Assembly (NCBI RefSeq): GCF_000972495.1
Contig: NZ_LATM01000008.1
Location: forward strand, 62,293-126,292
Direction: 5' to 3'
From: Hymenobacter terrenus
Lineage (GTDB): Bacteria > Bacteroidota > Bacteroidia > Cytophagales > Hymenobacteraceae
Length of the DNA stretch: 64,000 bases
Under the pieces are notes generated by a model, which was not told the DNA's origin, did not search any database, and saw nothing but the letters and a program-made list of their open reading frames with translations. The position numbers were made by a program, and so were the translations under genes. Positions 50,369 to 57,745 of this stretch are shown here, piece after piece; within the stretch, counting starts at the first letter, position 1; each line of letters starts with the position of its first letter.

Positions 50369-50750
50369 CTGTCATCCTGAGCGCAGCGAAGGACCTTATC
50401 ACGTCTAAACGATTCGTTGTTATGTCGTATTACGTTTATATCACCACCAATCCAGCTAAGACAGTACTGTACATCGGCATCACCAACAACCTTTCGAACC
50501 GCATGACGCAGCATTATACTCAAAGAGGCTCAACTCAAACATTTGCGGGCCGCTACTTCTGCTATAATTTGGTGCACGTGGAAGAATACCAGGATATTAA
50601 TGCTGCTATTGCGCGCGAAAAGGAATTAAAAGGCTGGACACGAGCTAAAAAAGATGTCTTAATTGCCATTGACAATCCTGAGAGGCTTTTTATTCAAACC
50701 TAGATAGGACGCGACCGTGATAAGGTCCTTCGCTGCGCTCAGGATGACAG
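50369..50750. mobile_element. Hairpin element carrying a GIY-YIG gene in its loop
   Basis: Perfect 35-base inverted repeats (50369-50403 and 50716-50750) bracket 312 bases that hold one complete GIY-YIG nuclease gene. The arms begin CTGTCATCCTGAGCGCAGCG and continue AAGGACCTTATCACG. They resemble the arms of the gene-less hairpin family A elsewhere in the window (GTCATGCTGAGCGGAGC). The left end starts four bases after the rlmD stop codon. The interior is AT-rich and differs from both flanking genes. The perfect arms point to recent insertion or to gene conversion. No target duplication is obvious. Confidence 0.75.
50422..50703 (+). CDS. GIY-YIG domain endonuclease
   Basis: A 93-residue single-domain nuclease of the UvrC-N/YhbQ-like GIY-YIG type. 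The motif YYVYITTNPAKTVLYIGITN (about 3-22) supplies the GIY/YIG tyrosines (here VYI and YIG). The catalytic Arg follows in LSNRMTQHY and the metal-binding Glu in AIAREKELKGWTRAKK, with W and R typical of the group. Such small genes are common in Bacteroidota and are often called excinuclease subunit C-like, but they lack other UvrC domains. Codon use is AT-rich. It lies wholly between 35-base inverted repeats, with no other gene, so it may help spread or process the element. Confidence 0.9.
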   Translation: MSYYVYITTNPAKTVLYIGITNNLSNRMTQHYTQRGSTQTFAGRYFCYNLVHVEEYQDINAAIAREKELKGWTRAKKDVLIAIDNPERLFIQT

Positions 50751-50776
50751 TTTAAACAACGAGTTTAATAATTATC

Positions 50777-51151
50777 ATGGACTACTTCAACGACCCCGAA
50801 CTCAACGGCAAATACCTCGGCACCATCACCAAGGATTTCGTCGTCGTGTCCGATACCCTGCTCGAAGCCTCTTCCCAAATCCGCAAGGGTGACTTCAGCA
50901 AGTATCCCATTTTCGTGTTTGCCAAGCAGGAAGTGCCCCTCGGCGGCCTGCTCGTCAATGCCGACGAGCTGAATTTGGAATGGCACGTCTTCGCCAGCTA
51001 CCTGGAACTGTTCGTGCAGCAAGGCATCATTAGCGAAGAGGGCATCGAAGGCTTCCAAGCCACCTATAAAGACCCCGACGAGTTCTGCTGCCTATTTGTG
51101 CTCGACGAGGAGTTTACGAACTTCGTTTTCGTGCCTTACCCGGAGGATTAG
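50777..51151 (+). CDS. Conserved small protein of unknown function
   Basis: I do not assign a function. The 124-residue acidic protein has no signal peptide. It begins MDYFNDPELNGKYLGTITKD and contains SSQIRKGDFSKYPIFVFAKQ (about 32-51), then LGGLLVNADELNLEWHVFAS, a helical middle, and FCCLFVLDEEFTNFVFVPYP at the end. The Tyr/Phe-rich alternating strands look like a compact alpha/beta fold. Codon use is GC-rich like rlmD, so the two were probably neighbours before the GIY-YIG element came between them. I believe similar proteins exist in other Cytophagales. Confidence 0.75.
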   Translation: MDYFNDPELNGKYLGTITKDFVVVSDTLLEASSQIRKGDFSKYPIFVFAKQEVPLGGLLVNADELNLEWHVFASYLELFVQQGIISEEGIEGFQATYKDPDEFCCLFVLDEEFTNFVFVPYPED

Positions 51152-51157
51152 CACATT

Positions 51158-51263
51158 AGCCCCAGCGGGGCGGCATGTCGGTAGTAAATCCGGGATTATG
51201 TTAAGAACGACAAAGCCCCAGCGGGGCGACACTCGTTGAACGAATGCCGCCCCGCTGGGGCTT
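51158..51263. repeat. Palindromic repeat, family B (half copy and full copy 2)
   Basis: A half copy, AGCCCCAGCGGGGCGGCAT, lies at 51158-51176. The full element at 51213-51263 has a 16-base perfect stem, AAGCCCCAGCGGGGCG and its inverse, around a loop containing ACTCGTTGAACGAA. This is the same family as 8591-8641. It fills most of the gap between two convergent genes and may stop transcription incidentally, though no long T-run follows. Confidence 0.75.
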
Positions 51264-51286
51264 GCTCAGCAGATTGTAAATACTTC

Positions 51287-51742
51287 CTAATTCCGGCGCT
51301 GCACTGGCAAGTCTTCCAGCTGCGCGTAGCTCAGCTTCCAGGTCTTATCGGCCCCCTTTTTCCACAGGAAGATGTAGTTGCCTTCGCCGAAGCCGCTGGG
51401 CTGGCCGGGGCCGGACGGTAGCACATCTACCGAGAACGTGCCGGCCTCGTAGGCGCTGTTGGCATCAACGTTCGAGCTGACCACACTGGTCTTCAGGCTG
51501 CTGATGGTTGGCAGGGTTTCGCGCACCCATTTTTGCGCCACTTCGTCTTTGCCCTTCCAATGGGCGGTGCCTTGCACGAAGCTCACGTCGTCGGCCAGCA
51601 TACCGGTAATCTTGCCGGAATCCCGGCTGTTCCAGGCCCCGATAAAGTCCTGGTCCAGGCGCTGAACGTTCACGGCTTCGTCGGCCTTCGAACAAGAGGT
51701 GAGCACTACGGCTACAAGCAAACTATAGAATAGGGATTTCAT
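51287..51742 (-). CDS. SnoaL-like/DUF4440 (NTF2-fold) lipoprotein
   Basis: A 151-residue exported lipoprotein with an NTF2-like fold. The ATG is chosen because it gives MKSLFYSLLVAVVLTSC, a signal with a lipobox Cys at 17. Upstream codons are not coding-like. The domain shows the family pattern LDQDFIGAWNSRDSGKITGM (helix 1-2), then LADDVSFVQGTAHWKGKDEV, and strands ending KTWKLSYAQLEDLP. Related proteins include small ketosteroid-isomerase-like enzymes and binding proteins. No catalytic Asp pair can be assigned. Its function is unknown. Confidence 0.85.
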   Translation of the reverse strand: MKSLFYSLLVAVVLTSCSKADEAVNVQRLDQDFIGAWNSRDSGKITGMLADDVSFVQGTAHWKGKDEVAQKWVRETLPTISSLKTSVVSSNVDANSAYEAGTFSVDVLPSGPGQPSGFGEGNYIFLWKKGADKTWKLSYAQLEDLPVQRRN

Positions 51743-51862
51743 AAATCCAAAAGGTTGATGAGGAGGAATAGAGTGGACGCCATCATCCATGATAACGAAA
51801 GGTTTTAAGGAACAAACCCCGGACGCGCAGGCCCAGGGTTTGCATCTCAATCAAGCCGGTAA

Positions 51863-52375
51863 CTACCAGCTCTTGTGGCGGTACTCCGAATTCGAATAAG
51901 GCTTCGATGCATCGCCATACGAGTCGTTGGGCAAGTACGCGGCGTTTGATATCGCCGGCTGGGCACTGCCGCTCACCATGGCGTTCGAGGCCGCGAGGCT
52001 ATTAGCGGGCACTGCCGCCGCCTGGGTTTTAGCGGCTACCGCCTCGCGGCGGGCCAGGGCGCGGCGGTACTCTGCTTCGCGGGCAGCAGCGGCACGGTTG
52101 GCGGCAGCTATGCGGGCGGCTTCTTTGCGCTTGTTATCCGTGTGCTTGCCGATGGCGTAGCCGGCACCGGCCCCTACTACGCCGCCCACCACGCCACCAA
52201 CAGCCCGGTTGCGCTTGTTGATTACGGCGCCCAGAATGGCGCCCGAGCCACCGCCGATAACGGCGCCCTTGGCTTGGGGGCTCCATCCTCTGCGTTCCTG
52301 GGCTTGGGAAGGAGTTGCGGTGAGCATAGTGCTCAACAACACAATCAGGCTGAAAATATACGGGAGCTTATTCAT
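51863..52375 (-). CDS. Glycine-zipper (YMGG-like) envelope protein
   Basis: A 170-residue exported protein. The signal peptide is MNKLPYIFSLIVLLSTMLTA ending QA, which fixes the start. Residues about 33-75 form a glycine zipper of the YMGG/Gly-zipper type: AKGAVIGGGSGAILGAVINK and GGVVGGVVGAGAGYAIGKHT. A basic, Ala/Arg-rich helix (KRKEAARIAAANRAAAAREA) follows, then a low-complexity Ser/Ala tail. Glycine-zipper proteins pack in or against the outer membrane. It is 120 bases upstream, in transcription order, of the SnoaL-like lipoprotein, so the two may be co-transcribed. Confidence 0.85.
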   Translation of the reverse strand: MNKLPYIFSLIVLLSTMLTATPSQAQERRGWSPQAKGAVIGGGSGAILGAVINKRNRAVGGVVGGVVGAGAGYAIGKHTDNKRKEAARIAAANRAAAAREAEYRRALARREAVAAKTQAAAVPANSLAASNAMVSGSAQPAISNAAYLPNDSYGDASKPYSNSEYRHKSW

Positions 52376-52512
52376 GACAGAGGGCTTAAAAAGTTGAGAA
52401 GAAATAGCTGGGTTTGGCACAACAGGCACAATCAACATGCCACCCTAGCTCCTTCCTTTGCCCTCCTAACGGTTTAGCTTACCTAATGTTAATTATCGCA
52501 CGACGAACTGGG

Positions 52513-53541
52513 TTAAAAACTCGTCCAACCCTGCGCCTGAAGCGGCACAGGTTGGCCGGCCCTCGTGATGAGGTTGGCACCCTCACTGGCTTCAGTGAGG
52601 TGACCGATGATGGTAATGTCGGGATGGTTCTTGAGCTTTTCATGGTCCGTCACCGGCACGGTGAATAGCAATTCATAGTCCTCCCCACCATTCAGGGCGC
52701 AGGTGATAGGGTCGAGGTTGAACTCGGCGGCGGCTTCCAGCGTGGGGTTGGCCAGGGGCAGAAACTCAGTGAAGACCCGGGCGCCCGTGCCGCTGGCCTG
52801 ACACAAGTGCAACACCTCCGAGGCCAGGCCATCGGAGATGTCAATCATGCTGGTGGGGCGCACGCCCAGCTCGCGCAGCTCGTGCACGATGTCAAGCCGG
52901 GCCTCGGAGCGCAACTGGCGCTGCACCACGTACTCGTAATTGGCTAGTTCAGGCTGGGTTTCCGGGTCGGCGAGGAAGGCTTGCTTTTCGCGCTCCAATA
53001 CCTGTAGGCCCAAGAAGGCCGCGCCCAAGTCGCCGCTCACGCAGAGCAAATCCGTGGGATGGCCCCCGCTGCGGCGCACGGCCTGGCCGGTGGGGGCCTC
53101 ACCTAGCACCGTCACGGCCAGGGTGAGCCCGCCGCGACTGGCAGTGGTGTCGCCACCCACCAGGTCCACGTTGTAGGCCTCGCATGCCAGGCGCATGCCG
53201 GCGTAAAGCTCCTCAATGGCTTCCACGGTGAAGCGCGAACCTGCCGAAATACCCACCACCAGCTGCGTGGGCAGGGCATTCATGGCGGCCACGTCCGACA
53301 CGTTCACCGCCACCGCCTTATAGCCCAAGTGGCGTAATGGGCAAAATGATAAGTCGAAATGAATGCCTTCAACCAGCAGGTCGGTGGTTATTACCTGCTC
53401 GGTGCCGGGCGTGGGGGCAATGATGGCGGCATCGTCGCCAATGCCCAGCACGGTGCCGGGCTGACGCGTGCTGATACCGGCTTGCAGACGGCGAATAAGT
53501 GCAAATTCGCCAATGGCGGTGAGGGGCGTGAGGTCGGACAT
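52513..53541 (-). CDS. thiL: Thiamine-monophosphate kinase ThiL
   Basis: Phosphorylates thiamine monophosphate to the diphosphate with ATP. A 342-residue protein of the PurM/ThiL fold. The N-terminus is EFALIRRLQAGISTRQPGTV, then the metal/ATP motif GIGDDAAII. It continues TTDLLVEGIHFDLSFCPLRH and GYKAVAVNVSDVAAMNALPT (both diagnostic for ThiL), LVGGDTTAS, and IDISDGLASEVLHL near the C-terminal domain. The later NGGEDYELLFTVP completes the family pattern. The ATG in front of SDLTPLTAIGEF is chosen. A longer frame upstream looks like leader sequence. A TACTTTTG box lies about 75 bases upstream. Confidence 0.95.
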   Translation of the reverse strand: MSDLTPLTAIGEFALIRRLQAGISTRQPGTVLGIGDDAAIIAPTPGTEQVITTDLLVEGIHFDLSFCPLRHLGYKAVAVNVSDVAAMNALPTQLVVGISAGSRFTVEAIEELYAGMRLACEAYNVDLVGGDTTASRGGLTLAVTVLGEAPTGQAVRRSGGHPTDLLCVSGDLGAAFLGLQVLEREKQAFLADPETQPELANYEYVVQRQLRSEARLDIVHELRELGVRPTSMIDISDGLASEVLHLCQASGTGARVFTEFLPLANPTLEAAAEFNLDPITCALNGGEDYELLFTVPVTDHEKLKNHPDITIIGHLTEASEGANLITRAGQPVPLQAQGWTSF

Positions 53542-53616
53542 GAGCGTGGCGTGAAGCTCCAGCTTCGAGGTTTTGGGTGGCAAAGAGGCGCGAAACTGGA
53601 GCTTCGCGCCACGGCG

Positions 53617-53624
53617 CAAAAGTA
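53617..53624 (-). promoter_or_regulatory. TACTTTTG -7 box of thiL
   Basis: On the minus strand TACTTTTG matches TAnnTTTG exactly, with a leader of about 70 bases to the chosen ATG. The -33 region is covered by the hairpin just upstream. Confidence 0.4.
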
Positions 53625-53631
53625 CGCTCAC

Positions 53632-53663
53632 AAAAAAAGAGGGAATTGCATCCCTCCTTTTTT
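53632..53663. terminator. Terminator-like hairpin in a divergent promoter region
   Basis: A six-base stem, GAGGGA and TCCCTC, with loop ATTGCA, an A-run before and a T-run after. It looks like a bidirectional terminator, but both flanking genes (thiL and the TetR gene) are transcribed away from it. It may insulate the promoters or be left from a lost gene. Confidence 0.55.
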
Positions 53664-53887
53664 CAGTTGAAACCTGCGCTGTTTATTTCACCACCAGCCC
53701 TTTGTATATTTTAGGCTGCCCGGCGGCGCTCAATATCTGCGGGCTATTTACTACCTGAACCTAAAACTGGTCAGGCCCCTGGTTGTTGCGCGGAATAAAG
53801 CCCTCTACTTTTCCGTTTGGATGGCCAACTAACCGCCTTTTTCACATGCTAGCCCTGCCTAGCAAATCTACCTTATTGTTGTTACCC

Positions 53888-54475
53888 ATGAGTTTTTCCC
53901 CTCCCCTTTCCCGCAAGGCCCAAATTGACCATACCGCTACCGCTCTGTTCCATGAGCGGGGCTTTGCAGCCACCAGCATGCGCCAGCTAGCCACGGCGCT
54001 GGGGCTGGAGGCCGGGAGCCTGTATTCGCACATCAAGTCGAAGGAGGAAATCCTGCACCGCGTGTGCTTTGGGCTGGCCGAGGATTTCTTCGCCGGGTTT
54101 GGGGCCGCCACCGCTGATGCCACGGCCCCAATAGCCACGCAACTGCGACAGGCCATCGAGGGCCACGTACGGGTTCTCACCCGCGACAGCGCCGCCTCGG
54201 CGGTGTTTCTGCACGAGTGGCGCCACCTGAGCGGGCCGGCCCACACCGAATTCCTAATCCTGCGCGACCGCTACGAAACCGCCTTTCGCGAGCTGATTCA
54301 GCGCGGTATTGCCGCTGGCGAGCTACACACGCCCGATGCCGCCTTTGCCACCCTCACCCTACTGGCCAGCCTCAACTGGCTGCCAGACTGGTATCGCTCC
54401 GAGGGCAAATTGACACCCGATGAAATTGCCCATCGCCTGGCCGAGCAGCTGCTGGCCGGGCTTCTCAAAGGATAA
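53888..54475 (+). CDS. TetR/AcrR family transcriptional regulator
   Basis: A 195-residue repressor-type protein. The ATG before SFSPPLSRKAQID is chosen because the helix-turn-helix follows at the usual place. The DNA-binding domain is clear: QIDHTATALFHERGFAATSM (about 12-31), RQLATALGLEAGSLYSHIKS (32-51) and KEEILHRV. The ligand domain (about 65-195) has the pattern of the TetR_C group seen in FadR/YsiA-like regulators (VFLHEWRHLSGPAHTEFL, LLASLNWLPDWYR). These features hint at acyl-CoA or fatty-acid-type ligands, but this is weak. No transporter or enzyme is divergently paired except thiL, so its target is unknown. Confidence 0.9.
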   Translation: MSFSPPLSRKAQIDHTATALFHERGFAATSMRQLATALGLEAGSLYSHIKSKEEILHRVCFGLAEDFFAGFGAATADATAPIATQLRQAIEGHVRVLTRDSAASAVFLHEWRHLSGPAHTEFLILRDRYETAFRELIQRGIAAGELHTPDAAFATLTLLASLNWLPDWYRSEGKLTPDEIAHRLAEQLLAGLLKG

Positions 54476-54625
54476 AGCGCCCTACGAACGAACCGATAGG
54501 TAATCCTCGTTTCCTGAATTACTCGGGCTACTCAACGGCCACGACAACAATATCGATTCGCGGTGGCCGTTGGGGGCCTACGCTGGGCCAGTCCGTACTT
54601 CATTGCTCCCCATTACCGTCAATTG

Positions 54626-54654
54626 TTTGAGCTATTCAGACTGGTGTAGCTTTG
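54626..54654 (+). promoter_or_regulatory. Complete TTTG - TAGCTTTG promoter of the LemA-like gene
   Basis: TTTG (54626-54629), 17 bases of spacer, then TAGCTTTG (54647-54654): an exact match to both elements of the Bacteroidota consensus. It predicts transcription starting about 54659-54661 and a leader of about 30 bases. Confidence 0.65.
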
Positions 54655-54688
54655 CGAAGTCGGTTATTTTCTCTATCTCGTTTTTTCT

Positions 54689-55306
54689 ATGCGCAATTCC
54701 CTCTTTTTCTCCCTCAAACCAGTGGTTGTAGGCGTGTTGATAATCACCGGCTGCGCGGCCTCCTGCAAGCGCGATGGCAGCAAGACCGCCGCGCTGAATC
54801 CGGCCTCGACCGCCGCCGTAAAAGCCCAGTTTGATATCCTCCGCGACTCTGTTGATGTGAAATGGCGCACCATGACCGAGAGCGACGACCAGAAAATAGG
54901 TACCACCCGCCTGCTCTTGCGCGAGCTACAAAACCAGCCCGGCGCCAACGCTACCCAGCTACAAAACCTGGAGCGCGCCAACACCCGCCTCAAGGCCATC
55001 CGCTACGATCAGCAAACCATGGCCAGCTCCGCCCTGATTGATCGGTACGACGCCGCGCAGGACTCGCTGCTCAAAGTGGTGTACCCCGTGGCGGCTCCCG
55101 GTGGCAACGCCCCCACCGAAAACGCCCGCAACTTCGTGGAGGGCCTCCAACAGCTCGATGCCAGCGTGGTGGGTTACCGCGTGCAGTACGACCGCGCTGC
55201 TAAGCAGTACAATCAGTACCTCAAGCTGCATCAGGCCGAGCTTCAGTCCTTAGGCGGCAGGTACGCTGAGCTGAAGCCGCTACCGCTGTTCGAGCTGCAA
55301 AACTAA
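54689..55306 (+). CDS. LemA-like lipoprotein
   Basis: A 205-residue exported lipoprotein of unknown function. The start RNSLFFSLKPVVVGVLIITG precedes two possible lipobox cysteines, Cys22 and Cys26 (GCAASC). The mature protein is mostly helical with regular charged heptads (FDILRDSVDVKWRTMTESDD). The C-terminal part, VVGYRVQYDRAAKQYNQYLK and AELKPLPLFEL, recalls the C-terminal end of LemA proteins (YN..V..YN...., ending in F-x-x-x-x-x-F). The likeness is in pattern, so the family call is tentative. It has a good promoter of its own. Confidence 0.6.
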   Translation: MRNSLFFSLKPVVVGVLIITGCAASCKRDGSKTAALNPASTAAVKAQFDILRDSVDVKWRTMTESDDQKIGTTRLLLRELQNQPGANATQLQNLERANTRLKAIRYDQQTMASSALIDRYDAAQDSLLKVVYPVAAPGGNAPTENARNFVEGLQQLDASVVGYRVQYDRAAKQYNQYLKLHQAELQSLGGRYAELKPLPLFELQN

Positions 55307-55449
55307 GCCCACAACCAGACTAGAGGCAGGCGCATCAAGTACCGTCGCCCTCACCTCCTGCGAACACCGCAAAGACTACCCCCTGAGAACAAGTGCGGCA
55401 CGAGCACGCCCACCAAGCTCAGCGGCAATTCATAGCATTAAACTTCAAT

Positions 55450-55487
55450 AAAAAAGGCGGCCGGCAAATTTGCCGGCCGCCTTTTTT
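55450..55487. terminator. Bidirectional terminator
   Basis: A perfect palindrome with arms AAAAAAGGCGGCCGGCAAA and the exact inverse. A- and T-runs at either end let it stop transcripts from both sides. It lies 144 bases after the LemA-like stop and 17 bases after the oligoendopeptidase stop. Confidence 0.92.
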
Positions 55488-55503
55488 GATCTGATTTCGC
55501 TGC

Positions 55504-57246
55504 TTACAGCGCGGCCATTTCTTCTCTCACGAAGTCGGCCAACGTGCGCAGGTAATCGGTGCTGAAATCGAAGCGAATGCCCGCCGCCGCGTAAATCTGG
55601 CCGATGGGTGCGGTGTAGCCCAGGGCCAGGGCGCGCTTGTAGGCGGCCAGTCCCTCGGCGGGATTTTGGCGGTAGTTGCGCCACACGGCAATGGCCCCGA
55701 GCTGGGCCATGGCGTACTCAATGTAGTAGAAGGGCACTTCGTAGAGGTGCAACTGCTTCTGCCACAGGAAAGGCTTGAACGTTTCCAACCCTTTCCAGTC
55801 CACAGTGCGCTGGTTGAACTCGTCGAAAATATCCACCCAGCACTGGTGGCGCTCGGCCTCGGTGTGAGTGGGGTTCTCGTATACCCAGTGCTGAAACTTA
55901 TCAATGGTAGCCACCCACGGGAAGGTTTCGAGCACGCTTTCGAGGTGAGTTTTCTTGGCCCGGCGCAGGTCCTCGGCGTTGGGGAAGAAGACGTGCCACT
56001 GGTCCATGCTCATCAGCTCCATACTCATCGAGGCCAACTCCGCCACTTCGGACGGTGGGTGCTTGTCGGCACCCAGCGGCAGACCGCGGGTGAGGAAGGA
56101 ATGCACGGCGTGGCCGCCTTCGTGCAGCATGGTCACCACGTCGCGCAACGAGCTGGTGGCATTCATAAAAATAAACGGCACACCCGTCTCGTCCAGCGGA
56201 TAGTTGTAGCCGCCGGGAGCTTTGCCTTTGCGGCTTTCCAGGTCGAGGTGGCCCATATGGCGCATGGTGCGTAGGCAGTCGCCAAGGTAAGAATCCAGGT
56301 TCTGGAAGACGGTGATGGTTTTGTCCAGCAGCTCCTCACCGGTGCCGAAGGGCCGCAGCGGCGGCTGACCGCTGGGGTCCACATCGAGGTCCCAGGGCCG
56401 CAGGGCGGGTAGGTTCAAGTCTTGCCGACGTTCCAAATCGAAGTCGTCAATCAGCGGCACCACCGTTTCGCGGATGGCCCGGTGAAAATCAAAGCAGTCT
56501 TGCGGCGTGTAGTCGAACCGACCCAGGGCGGCAAACATGTAGTCGCGGAAGTTGACAAACCCTGCATTCAACGCCACTTGGTGACGCAGGCCCACCAGTT
56601 CGGTAAAGAGCTCATCGAGGGGTTTGGCGTCTTGCAGGCGGCGGGCCTGAATGGCGCGCCAAGCCGTTTCGCGCACTGCCCGGTCAGGGTTTTTGAGGCG
56701 GTCGGCGGCTTGGGGCAGGGTTAGCTCCTGGCCGTCGAGGGTCACGTTCATAGCTCCCACGGTAGCCGCGTACTGCTGCTGCTTGGTGCTGATTTCGGTT
56801 TTGAGCGGAATGTTCTCGACCCGGTAAATTTCCGATGCCCGGCGCACCGAACGCAAAAACACGCCGTAGCGGTTTTCGTTGAGCCCAGCCAAGTGCGGCG
56901 AGGCCAGCATCTTTTCGTTGAGGGCGTGGTCGTAAGGAGCGACTTGGGGCTCCACTTCGTTCACGAAATACTGGAAGGCTTCGGCCCGGGTGGGGTCCTG
57001 GGTATCGCAGGTCATGCGGATGTAACGCCAGGCCAGGTCTTCGCTGAGCACGGCTTCCAGTTCGGAGCGGTCGAGCAACCAGCGTTCCAGCTCGGCGGCC
57101 GTGACCACCGGCCGGTCTTGCAGCTCCTGAAAAAACGGCTCAATGGCCGTCCAATCAGTCACTATAAAATCCTCGGGTAAGTACTGGCGTGGAGGCCGGC
57201 TGGTGTCGGTCGCCGACTCGGCGGTAGGTTCAGCAAGTAGCATCAT
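55504..57246 (-). CDS. M3 family oligoendopeptidase (PepF-like)
   Basis: A cytosolic zinc oligopeptidase of 580 residues that degrades short peptides. The zinc site is HEGGH (375-379), within VTMLHEGGHAVHSFL, with the third ligand likely Glu403 in SEVAELASMSME. The N-terminal PepF-type domain has DRPVVTAAELERWLLDRSEL (about 44-63). The substrate-contacting block YYIEYAMAQLGAIAVWRNYR lies near 520. The usual HExGH has Gly in the third position here, which is normal for this group. The length is normal. No signal peptide is seen. It is monocistronic, with a 500-base upstream gap. Confidence 0.94.
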   Translation of the reverse strand: MMLLAEPTAESATDTSRPPRQYLPEDFIVTDWTAIEPFFQELQDRPVVTAAELERWLLDRSELEAVLSEDLAWRYIRMTCDTQDPTRAEAFQYFVNEVEPQVAPYDHALNEKMLASPHLAGLNENRYGVFLRSVRRASEIYRVENIPLKTEISTKQQQYAATVGAMNVTLDGQELTLPQAADRLKNPDRAVRETAWRAIQARRLQDAKPLDELFTELVGLRHQVALNAGFVNFRDYMFAALGRFDYTPQDCFDFHRAIRETVVPLIDDFDLERRQDLNLPALRPWDLDVDPSGQPPLRPFGTGEELLDKTITVFQNLDSYLGDCLRTMRHMGHLDLESRKGKAPGGYNYPLDETGVPFIFMNATSSLRDVVTMLHEGGHAVHSFLTRGLPLGADKHPPSEVAELASMSMELMSMDQWHVFFPNAEDLRRAKKTHLESVLETFPWVATIDKFQHWVYENPTHTEAERHQCWVDIFDEFNQRTVDWKGLETFKPFLWQKQLHLYEVPFYYIEYAMAQLGAIAVWRNYRQNPAEGLAAYKRALALGYTAPIGQIYAAAGIRFDFSTDYLRTLADFVREEMAAL

Positions 57247-57745
57247 AATACAATAGTAATCGAAGGAAATTAGGGAGCGGTTGCTCCGGCCGAGGCCTTC
57301 GCTCTACGAAACAAAAAACGAGCCGACTAAGAAATGTTTCCTCAGCTTAGGACTTATCTAACCTAACTCGCCTGCGCTGTTGAGTAAAAGAATGATTCTG
57401 TTGAGCTTGCCAAGGGAGGTTTTGGAATCGATTCGAAAACTAATTCGCCAGAACAAGGGTCTTTCAAGAAGCTTCATACTAAACGGTTAATCCAAATTGT
57501 AGCCTAACCTTCAAGTAGCACCGAGTTAGCAGTGCTGCCACTTTACGGCTGAGGAAGTCACTGCTCTTTTCCTACCAACGTGTTACAGGTTTACGGCTGG
57601 TCCACTATGATTAGAGCGGTGTAGGAATCCATTTCTAGGTCGTCGGGCTACCCTCTCCGCAGGAGAGGGATTGGGGGTGAGGCTTCCCAACCGCGCCGTA
57701 CCTACGAACTGGAGAAGTGCTACAGATTTCAGTAGTAACTGCCAA
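57247..57745. other. 499-base intergenic region with family D motif
   Basis: The region is AT-rich for this genome and shows no gene on either strand. At 57651-57683 it contains CCCTCTCCGCAGGAGAGGG (stem of eight bases, loop GCA) followed by ATTGGGGGTGAGGC, the dispersed motif also seen near 32811. The part nearest the oligoendopeptidase should contain its promoter, but no clear TAnnTTTG box was found. Confidence 0.45.
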
